Source: an uncultured Bacteroidales bacterium
GTDB taxonomy: Bacteria; Bacteroidota; Bacteroidia; Bacteroidales; P3
Assembly (NCBI GenBank): GCA_947174375.1
Contig: CAMWIS010000020.1
Location: 1 to 17,211 of the forward strand
Direction of reading: 5' to 3'
Length of the DNA stretch: 17,211 nt
A program made the position numbers and the translations under genes. A model generated the notes under the pieces. That model did not search any database, was not told where the DNA came from, and worked only from the letters and a program-made list of their open reading frames with translations. Positions 5,283 through 11,385 of this stretch are shown piece after piece (position 1 is the stretch's first letter; each line of letters begins with the position of its first letter).

Positions 5283-6191
5283 ATGGTAATCAATAAATTA
5301 GATCAGATGTTCGAGCTCTTGCGGAGCAAGGACAAAAAACGTTTGGTAGCGGCTTACGCCAACGATTCCCACACGATCGGCGCCGTAAGCAAGGCGGTGG
5401 ACCTCGGCATTGTTGAAGCCACGCTCGTAGGCGACGAAGCCACGATTGCGAAGGTTTGCGCCGAAGAAAACATCGACATCAAGAAATTCAAAATCGTACA
5501 GGAAGCTGACGAAAACAAGGCGGCTCAGCTGGCGGTCAAATTGATTAACGACGGCGAAGGCAATCTGTTGATGAAGGGCCTCGTGAGCACCGACAAATAT
5601 ATGCGTGCCATCCTGAACAAGGAAAAAGGCCTGATGCCCGGCCCGAAAGCCATGCTGACCCACGTGGCGGTTATGCAGAACCCGTTTTATCACAAGCTGT
5701 TGGTGGTAAGTGATATGGCCATCATTCCGGCCCCGGATTTGAATCAGAAAGTGGCGATTGCCAACTACCTGATTTCGACGGCCAAGATGATCGGCATCGA
5801 AAAGCCGAAGGTTGCCGTGATTGCGGCCACCGAACAGATGTCGGCCGGTATGCAGGCTTGCGTGGATGCCGCTTTGATTTCCAAGATGGCCGAAAGAGGC
5901 CAGATCAAGGGCGCGTTCGTGGACGGCCCGTTGGCTTTGGACGTGGCCATCGACAAAGAGGCTTGCGAGATTAAGAAAATCGGCGGTCAGGTGGGCGGCG
6001 ACGCCGACTGTCTGCTGTTCCCGAACATCGAATCGGGCAACGTGTTCTACAAAATGCACACGAAATTCTGCAAGGGCGATTTGGGCGCGATGGTGGTCGG
6101 CGCGAAAGTGCCGTGCATCCTCTCGTCGCGTGGCGACAGCGAAAAGGTAAAACTTTACTCGATTGCGCTCGCGGCTTTGTGCGCGAAATAA
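5283..6191 (+). CDS. ptb: Phosphate butyryltransferase family enzyme
   Basis: The 302-residue product belongs to the phosphate acetyl/butyryltransferase family, which exchanges CoA for phosphate on an acyl group (butyryl-CoA or branched acyl-CoA to acyl-phosphate). Family traits seen are the start with LDQMFELLRSKDKKRLVAAYA, LLMKGLVSTDKYMRAILNKE near residues 98-117, LTHVAVMQNPFYHKLLVVSD, then VAVIAATEQMSAGMQA, GAFVDGPLALDVAID, GGDADCLLFPNIESGN and a C-terminal CILSSRGDS. Length is normal for Ptb and too short for full Pta. It has its own promoter and no butyrate kinase follows: the next gene is rpsO. With the upstream oxidoreductase it could turn 2-oxoacids into acyl-phosphates for ATP formation. 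Acyl preference is inferred. Confidence 0.9.
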   Translation: MVINKLDQMFELLRSKDKKRLVAAYANDSHTIGAVSKAVDLGIVEATLVGDEATIAKVCAEENIDIKKFKIVQEADENKAAQLAVKLINDGEGNLLMKGLVSTDKYMRAILNKEKGLMPGPKAMLTHVAVMQNPFYHKLLVVSDMAIIPAPDLNQKVAIANYLISTAKMIGIEKPKVAVIAATEQMSAGMQACVDAALISKMAERGQIKGAFVDGPLALDVAIDKEACEIKKIGGQVGGDADCLLFPNIESGNVFYKMHTKFCKGDLGAMVVGAKVPCILSSRGDSEKVKLYSIALAALCAK

Positions 6192-6223
6192 TTTGCAGTT
6201 TAAAAAAAATTATGTTACCTTTG
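6192..6223 (+). promoter_or_regulatory. rpsO promoter
   Basis: TTTG (6192-6195), 20 bases, TACCTTTG (6216-6223), a full consensus match. The -33 element begins at the base after the ptb stop codon, so rpsO has an independent promoter although no terminator separates it from ptb. Confidence 0.87.
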
Positions 6224-6281
6224 CGCTCCCAAATGGGAATTGTAAACGTAATATAGGATACTAAAACAGACACAGGTAGTT

Positions 6282-6551
6282 ATGTACTTAACGGCTGAAC
6301 AGAAACAGGAAATTTTCAAGAAACACGGCGGCGCCGCCACGAATACCGGTAGCGTAGAAGGTCAGATCGCGTTGTTTACGGAACGGATTCTTCACCTGAC
6401 CCAACACGTGAAAGCGCACCACAACGACAAATTCACGAACCGCGCGTTGGTTAATTTGGTCGGTAAACGTAAGAAGTTGCTCGAATATCTCAAGGAGAAA
6501 GACATCGAACGTTACAGAAATATCCTGAAGGAACTCGGTTTGCGTAAGTAA
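6282..6551 (+). CDS. rpsO: 30S ribosomal protein S15
   Basis: S15 binds the central domain of 16S rRNA early in small-subunit assembly and contributes to a bridge with the large subunit. The 89-residue length is exact for the family. The four-helix signature is plain: FKKHGGAATNTGSVEGQIAL, ILHLTQHVKAHHNDKFTNR and ALVNLVGKRKKLLEYLKEKD, ending in LKELGLRK. The leader after the promoter is about 50 bases. Only a weak 4-bp hairpin (6227-6230 with 6235-6238) is visible in it, so I see no clear S15 autoregulatory structure. pnp follows downstream after a terminator, an arrangement also known from other bacterial phyla. Confidence 0.98.
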   Translation: MYLTAEQKQEIFKKHGGAATNTGSVEGQIALFTERILHLTQHVKAHHNDKFTNRALVNLVGKRKKLLEYLKEKDIERYRNILKELGLRK

Positions 6552-6573
6552 ACCCGCGTGCTGTAGAATAGGG

Positions 6574-6606
6574 AAAAAGGCAATTATTGTTTAATTGCCT
6601 TTTTTT
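6574..6606 (+). terminator. rpsO terminator
   Basis: A 13-bp stem, 6574-6586 with 6592-6604, encloses the loop TTGTT. The sequence reads AAAAAGGCAATTA, loop, TAATTGCCTTTTTT, and so has a clear T-run. It begins 22 bases after the rpsO stop. Confidence 0.92.
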
Positions 6607-6620
6607 CTATTTTTAGTCCT

Positions 6621-6645
6621 CCCGTTTCGCCCTGCGGCGGACGGG
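6621..6645 (+). other. GC-rich hairpin in the rpsO-pnp spacer
   Basis: CCCGT (6621-6625) pairs with ACGGG (6641-6645) and CGCC (6628-6631) with GGCG (6636-6639) around the loop CTGC, with a small internal bulge. There is no T-run after it, so it is not a second terminator. It lies about 57 bases before the pnp start. Whether it is in the pnp transcript is not known because I could not find a pnp promoter. Confidence 0.55.
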
Positions 6646-6702
6646 CGGCGGCCACCTTGACGATAAAGCAAGTAAGATAAGATAGTAGTTAAATTAGTTG
6701 TT

Positions 6703-9015
6703 ATGTTAGGAATTCAAAAAAAATTCAATCTCCCGGACGGTCGGGAGGTGATGATCGAAACCGGCAAACTGGCCAAGCAAGCCGACGGTTCGGTCGTAGT
6801 CAAATGCGGTAACACGATGATTTTGGCCACGGTCTGCAGCAAGGCGGAAGCCGGCGAGAACGTGGACTTCATGCCGCTGACCGTCGATTATCAGGAAAAA
6901 TATGCGGCCGTGGGCCGTTTCCCGGGCGGTTTCTTCAAACGGGAAGCGCGTCTGTCGGAATACGAAATATTGATTTCCCGTTTGATTGACCGCGCGTTGC
7001 GTCCCTTGTTCCCCGACAACTACCACGCCGAAACGCAGGTGTTGGTGACGTTGATTTCGGGTGACCGCGACACGCAGCCCGACGCCTTCGCCGCTTTGGC
7101 CGCCTCGGCCGCCCTGTCGGTATCGGACATCCCGTTCCACGGCCCGATTTCGGAAGTGCGTGTGGCGCGCATCGACGGCAAGTTCGTCATCAACCCCTCG
7201 ACGACCGATTTGGAAAGAGCCGACCTCGAACTCATGGTGGGCGCCACGATCGACGACATCTCGATGGTGGAAGGCGAAATGAAAGAGGTTTCGGAAGAAG
7301 TCATGATCGAAGCCCTGAAGGCGGCGCACGAAGCCATCAAGGTGCAGTGCCGGGTTCAGATGGAACTGGCCAAGGAAGTGGGCAAGGCCAAACGCGAATA
7401 CAACCACGAGACGAACGACGACGATTTGCGCCGTTTGGTAGAGGAAAAGACGTATCAGAAATGCTACGACGCCGCCCGCGAATGCGTGGCCGACAAAAAG
7501 CTCCGCGGTCAGAAAATCGACCAGATCAAGGCCGATTTCATTGCCGAGAACTTTACGCCCGAAACGCTGGAAGGCAAGGAATTCATGATTGCCCGCTACT
7601 TCCACGACGTACACCGCAAGGCGGTCCGCGATATGATTCTCAAGGAAAGAATCCGTTTGGACGGCCGCGGCCTGGAAGACATCCGTCCGATTTGGTGCGA
7701 GGCCGACTATCTGCCGTCCGCCCACGGTTCGGCCATCTTCACGCGCGGTGAAACGCAGTCGCTCTCGACCGTAACCTTGGGTTCCAAACTCGACGAGCAG
7801 ACGATCGACGGCGCGATTATCGAAGGCAAGAACAGCTTTTTGCTGCACTATAACTTCCCGTCTTTCGCCACGGGCGAGGTAAAACCGCAGCGCGGCACGA
7901 GCCGCCGCGAGACGGGTCACGGCAACCTGGCCATGCGGGCGTTGAAACAGGTGCTCCCGAAGGGCGCCGACAACCCCTATACGATCCGCGTCGTTTCCGA
8001 TATCTTGGAATCGAACGGTTCGTCTTCGATGGCGACGGTCTGCGCCGGTTGCTTGGCGTTGATGGACGCCGGTGTCAAGATCAGCAAACCGGTTTCCGGT
8101 ATCGCGATGGGCTTGATTACCGACCCCGAAACCGGCAACTACGCCGTATTGTCCGACATCCTCGGCGACGAAGACCACTTGGGCGATATGGACTTCAAGG
8201 TATGCGGTACGCGCGACGGCATCACGGCCTGTCAGATGGATATCAAGATCGACGGGCTTTCCTACGATATTTTGGCCAAGGCTTTGATGCAGGCCAAGCA
8301 GGGCCGTGCGCACATCCTGGGCAAGATGCTCGAAGTGTTGCCCGAACCGCGCGCCGACTACAAACCGCACGCGCCGCGTATCGTACAGATTACGATTCCG
8401 CGCGAATTCATCGGTGCCGTCATCGGCACGGGTGGCAAAGTCATCCAGGAATTGCAGCGTGAGACCAACACGCAGATTTCGATTGAAGAAGTGGGCGAAA
8501 TCGGGGTTATCGACATCGCCGGCAACAACAAAGAAGGCATGGATGCGGCTTTGGAACGCATCAAGGCGATTACGGCCGTGCCCGAAGTGGGCGAGGTTTA
8601 CCACGGTACGGTGCGCAACATCCAGCCCTTCGGCGCGTTCATCGAAATCCTGCCGGGCAAGGACGGTCTGTTGCACATCTCCGAAATGAGCTGGAAACGC
8701 TTGGAGAAAGTGGAAGATATGCTCAAGGAAGGCGATGAAATCGATGTGAAGCTCATCGACGTGGATCCGAAGACGGGCAAACTCAAACTGTCGCACAAGG
8801 TGCTGACGCCCAAGCCGGAAGGTTACAAGGAACCGGAACCGCGCGAACGCCGTCCGCGGGAAGATCGTGGCGACCGCCGCGACAGAGGCGAACGCCGTGA
8901 CCGCGAAGTGCCCACGCTGTCCGCGCCCAAACTGCGCAGTCAGATGAACGATGCGCCGGCTCATCCGGAACAACCCGCCGCGCCCGCCAACCCGGGCGAC
9001 GACCTCTTGTTCTAA
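6703..9015 (+). CDS. pnp: Polyribonucleotide nucleotidyltransferase (PNPase)
   Basis: PNPase degrades RNA 3' to 5' with phosphate and can add tails in reverse. The 770-residue chain shows all domains in order: first RNase PH core (about 12-145, with VDYQEKYAAVGRFPGGFFKREAR region and RLIDRALRPLFP), helical domain (about 150-235), second RNase PH core (about 325-540, with RGTSRRETGHGNLAMRAL and the catalytic DEDHLGDMDFK at 489-499), KH (about 557-620, with the GTGGK loop) and S1 (about 628-700, VGEVYHGTVRNIQPFGAF to KLKLSHKVL). The tail from about 706 is rich in Arg, Asp and Glu and then Pro and Ala, and looks disordered. No consensus promoter was found in the 96 bases between the rpsO terminator and the start. 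Confidence 0.98.
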   Translation: MLGIQKKFNLPDGREVMIETGKLAKQADGSVVVKCGNTMILATVCSKAEAGENVDFMPLTVDYQEKYAAVGRFPGGFFKREARLSEYEILISRLIDRALRPLFPDNYHAETQVLVTLISGDRDTQPDAFAALAASAALSVSDIPFHGPISEVRVARIDGKFVINPSTTDLERADLELMVGATIDDISMVEGEMKEVSEEVMIEALKAAHEAIKVQCRVQMELAKEVGKAKREYNHETNDDDLRRLVEEKTYQKCYDAARECVADKKLRGQKIDQIKADFIAENFTPETLEGKEFMIARYFHDVHRKAVRDMILKERIRLDGRGLEDIRPIWCEADYLPSAHGSAIFTRGETQSLSTVTLGSKLDEQTIDGAIIEGKNSFLLHYNFPSFATGEVKPQRGTSRRETGHGNLAMRALKQVLPKGADNPYTIRVVSDILESNGSSSMATVCAGCLALMDAGVKISKPVSGIAMGLITDPETGNYAVLSDILGDEDHLGDMDFKVCGTRDGITACQMDIKIDGLSYDILAKALMQAKQGRAHILGKMLEVLPEPRADYKPHAPRIVQITIPREFIGAVIGTGGKVIQELQRETNTQISIEEVGEIGVIDIAGNNKEGMDAALERIKAITAVPEVGEVYHGTVRNIQPFGAFIEILPGKDGLLHISEMSWKRLEKVEDMLKEGDEIDVKLIDVDPKTGKLKLSHKVLTPKPEGYKEPEPRERRPREDRGDRRDRGERRDREVPTLSAPKLRSQMNDAPAHPEQPAAPANPGDDLLF

Positions 9016-9034
9016 GAGCGGCCACGCGATAACG

Positions 9035-9067
9035 AAAAAGCCGGACCCTGCGGGGTTCGGCTTTTTT
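9035..9067 (+). terminator. Bidirectional terminator between pnp and pncC
   Basis: A 14-bp stem (9035-9048 with 9053-9066, one G-T pair) has a four-base TGCG loop, an A-run on the left and a T-run on the right. It can end pnp transcripts on the plus strand and pncC transcripts on the minus strand. Confidence 0.92.
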
Positions 9068-9097
9068 ATTTGGCCTCGGCGGGTTGTGCCGCCGGGC

Positions 9098-9592
9098 TTA
9101 CGCCAATTGGCTTTTCAAGAGCAGCAGGGCCTCGTAGGCGGCATCCCGGATGATGCCGGCGCGCGAACGGGCGCTGTCGAAGCGGCAGCAACGGCTTACG
9201 CAAAGGCCGTCCGGCCCCGCCACCGCCATCCACACCATGCCGACGGGCTTCTCCGCCGAACCGCCGCCCGGGCCGGCCACCCCGGACGTGGCCACGGCAT
9301 AGTCGCTGCCCAAGCGTCGGCACGCGCCCACGGCCATGGCTTCGACCACGGCTTGGCTGACGGCGCCCTCGCGCGCCAACACGTCGGCCTTTACGTCGAG
9401 CATCCCCGTCTTGACGCTATTGGCATACGACACCACGCCGCCGAGGAAATAGGCCGAACTGCCGGCCACCCCCGTGATACAATGGGCGATATAACCGCCC
9501 GTACAGCTTTCGGCCGTGGCCAACGTGGCGTGCCGGTCGTTCAACAGCCGCCCGATGTCGGCGGCCAAGGTCAGATGCAGGTTTTCTTCCAT
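9098..9592 (-). CDS. pncC: Stand-alone CinA C-terminal domain, nicotinamide-nucleotide amidase
   Basis: The 164 residues match the CinA C-terminal domain alone, as in E. coli PncC, which hydrolyses nicotinamide mononucleotide to nicotinate mononucleotide and so recycles NAD breakdown products. Visible motifs are LATAESCTGGYIA (Ser29 in the place of the catalytic serine), VVSYANSVKTGML (Tyr56, Lys61, the partner lysine), VSQAVVEAMAVGA, and SGVAGPGGG followed by KPVGMVWMAV. The N-terminal ADP-ribose pyrophosphatase (COG1058-type) domain is absent, and no upstream part encodes it. It lies 21 bases after the sigma-factor stop on the same strand and is probably co-transcribed with it. Activity is inferred from the family. 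Confidence 0.93.
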   Translation of the reverse strand: MEENLHLTLAADIGRLLNDRHATLATAESCTGGYIAHCITGVAGSSAYFLGGVVSYANSVKTGMLDVKADVLAREGAVSQAVVEAMAVGACRRLGSDYAVATSGVAGPGGGSAEKPVGMVWMAVAGPDGLCVSRCCRFDSARSRAGIIRDAAYEALLLLKSQLA

Positions 9593-9613
9593 ACTGCAAT
9601 ATTACGAAAATAA

Positions 9614-10222
9614 TCAACACGGAGCGCTGTCGGCCGCCCGCTGTTGCTGACGGCGGTAGTACGAAGCCATGTAGTCGCCGCGCAACAGGCGTATGGCACA
9701 GGCGTGGCGGCTGATGACGGTGGATAGCGGCGCATGCAGGCGGGAAGCGATTTGGCGGTAGGAGAGCTGCTCGATATAGCGCATCTGCAACAGGGTGCGC
9801 TGCTGGGCGGACAGCGGCAGGTCGGCGAAACGGGTCTGCAACAGCCGCCGCGCGTAGGACGTCTTGCAGGCATGGCGCTCCGGCAGCGGCGACAACACCG
9901 CTTGGGCGGGCGTGGCGGCCGACGGCACCGGTTCCCAACCCAAGGCTTCCCGTATCTTGTCCGGATAGAGCGTCTGGTGCCGTTGGCGGTTCTCCAGCCG
10001 GCGGACGTGATCGATGAGCCGCGAGTAGGCCATGCAGAACAGCCAGTTCTTGAGCGACTTGCCTTCGTCGAAGCGGTCTTGCTCATAGAGTTCGGCCGCC
10101 TGCACGAGACAGTCGTGCGCCAGGTCGTCGGCCGCCGCGCTGTCGTGCAGATGCGACATCAAATAGTTTTTAAGGTCTTGGCTATAAGCGCTTACCTGTT
10201 CCATGAATGCTTTTTTTTCCAT
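9614..10222 (-). CDS. RNA polymerase sigma factor, sigma-70 family (ECF-like)
   Basis: The 202-residue protein has a sigma region 2 (about 14-77: DDLAHDCLVQAAELYEQ, then KSLKNWLFCMAYSRLIDHVR) and a region 4 (about 126-182: LPLSAQQRTLLQMRYI, LSYRQIASRLHAPLSTVISR). No region 1 or 3 is seen, so it is of the ECF type, which redirects RNA polymerase to a particular promoter set. The linker of about 48 residues between the regions is long, rich in Pro and Ala, and the C-terminal tail is Arg/Gln-rich. No anti-sigma or SusC/SusD genes adjoin it; pncC follows 21 bases later. Met7 is a possible alternative start, but Met1 sits 29 bases or so from the predicted transcript start. Confidence 0.93.
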   Translation of the reverse strand: MEKKAFMEQVSAYSQDLKNYLMSHLHDSAAADDLAHDCLVQAAELYEQDRFDEGKSLKNWLFCMAYSRLIDHVRRLENRQRHQTLYPDKIREALGWEPVPSAATPAQAVLSPLPERHACKTSYARRLLQTRFADLPLSAQQRTLLQMRYIEQLSYRQIASRLHAPLSTVISRHACAIRLLRGDYMASYYRRQQQRAADSAPC

Positions 10223-10256
10223 ATGTTTTGAATTTTGAACGTATATTATGTGAATG

Positions 10257-10287
10257 CAAAACTAAGCCGCCTACCGACGGCAAACAA
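10257..10287 (-). promoter_or_regulatory. Sigma factor gene promoter
   Basis: On the minus strand: TTG (10285-10287), 20 bases, TAGTTTTG (10257-10264), which fits TAnnTTTG. It lies in the 92-base divergent spacer shared with the exported EEP-family gene. Confidence 0.65.
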
Positions 10288-10314
10288 TTGAAAATTCTTA
10301 AAAAAGTTCAGAAA

Positions 10315-11385
10315 ATGAAGTTTAGACGCTTTTTGACGGTGCTCGGCATCCTGACGGGCCTGTGCGCCGGCCTTACGGAAACGGGGGCGCAGACGGCCTT
10401 GGACACGGCCGGAACGCGCTATCGCATCGCGTTCTATAATGTGGAAAACCTGTTTTATCCGACACGCGACACGAACATCCTGGACGAGGACTATACGCCC
10501 GGGGGCAGCCGCCATTGGGGCTGGGCTAAGTTCGAAACCAAATGCCACCGTATTTTCAAGGTCATCGCGGCCTTGGACGCCGAGAACCCCTTGCTCTGCA
10601 TCGGGCTGGCCGAGGTGGAGAACGAACGCGCCCTGCAACAGCTCTGCTACGGCACGCCCTTGCGCTACGGCCAATACCGCTTCGTGCATTTCGACTCGCC
10701 CGACCGCCGGGGCATCGACGTGGCCTTGCTCTACCGCGCCGACCGCTTGGAAATCCTGCGGGCGCGGCCTTTGCCCGTGGGGCAGGACAGCGGCCAAACC
10801 CGTTTCCTGACGCGCGACATCCTATCGGTACAGGCGCGTGTGCGGGCCACCGGCGACACGCTCTACCTGTTTGTCGTGCATTTCCCGTCCAAATTCGGGG
10901 GCGCGTTGGCCACGGACGCGCGCCGACGGCAGGCCGGGGGCACGTTGCGCCGCGCGATGGACAGCATCCGCGCCCTCTGTCCGCAGGCCAAACTGCTGGC
11001 GATGGGCGACTTCAACGCCACGGCGGGCGAAGCGGCGCTGAGGGAAAGCATCGGCTACGTCGGCGCGCGGGCCGCCGAAGCGGACAGCCTGGCGCCTTAC
11101 GTCAACCTGATGGCCGATTTCCCGCCGGGGGTCGGCAGCCACAAATACCGCGAGACCTGGAGCCTGATAGACCATATCGTCGTGGGCAGGGCCGTGTTGC
11201 CCGGTTGCCGGTGGCGGGCGGACATCTTCAAACGGGATTTCCTGTTGACGGAAGACAAGACGTATTTCGGACAAAAGCCGTTCAGAACGTTTGTAGGGCC
11301 GGCCTATCAGGGTGGCTACAGCGACCACCTGCCGGTGTATATCGATTTGAACCTGGACGCCGCTAATCCTCGTCCCACTCGATGA
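10315..11385 (+). CDS. Exported endonuclease/exonuclease/phosphatase family protein
   Basis: The protein belongs to the EEP superfamily, metal-dependent hydrolases of phosphodiester or phosphomonoester bonds. I start it at the methionine of MKFRRFLTVLGILTGLCAGL (base 10315) because this gives a signal peptide with likely cleavage near GAQT; the open frame begins earlier at 10207 but would put a non-signal leader in front. Residues of the 356-aa product: AFYNVENLF (39-47), GLAEVENE with Glu100 (97-104), DRRGIDVALLY (130-140), VVHFPSKFGG, GDFNAT with Asp232 and Asn234 (231-236), LIDHIVVG with Asp286, and YSDHLPVY with Asp337-His338 (335-342). All catalytic positions appear intact. The substrate is unknown. 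Its 3' end overlaps the convergent AsmA-like gene by 23 bases. Confidence 0.93.
   Translation: MKFRRFLTVLGILTGLCAGLTETGAQTALDTAGTRYRIAFYNVENLFYPTRDTNILDEDYTPGGSRHWGWAKFETKCHRIFKVIAALDAENPLLCIGLAEVENERALQQLCYGTPLRYGQYRFVHFDSPDRRGIDVALLYRADRLEILRARPLPVGQDSGQTRFLTRDILSVQARVRATGDTLYLFVVHFPSKFGGALATDARRRQAGGTLRRAMDSIRALCPQAKLLAMGDFNATAGEAALRESIGYVGARAAEADSLAPYVNLMADFPPGVGSHKYRETWSLIDHIVVGRAVLPGCRWRADIFKRDFLLTEDKTYFGQKPFRTFVGPAYQGGYSDHLPVYIDLNLDAANPRPTR

Noticed and set aside
6227..6238. Small hairpin in the rpsO leader as an S15 autoregulatory site
   Set aside because: The stem is only 4 bp and sits at the transcript start; no pseudoknot or three-way junction could be seen.
6706..8973. Open frame of 755 codons on the minus strand opposite pnp
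   Set aside because: It is an antisense shadow of pnp, whose domains and catalytic residues are unmistakable; the composition (many Phe, His, Arg, Val) is typical of such shadows.
10207..10314. Upstream extension of the exported EEP-family protein
   Set aside because: Starting at 10207 would overlap the divergent sigma gene and bury the signal peptide; the methionine at 10315 gives a typical export signal.
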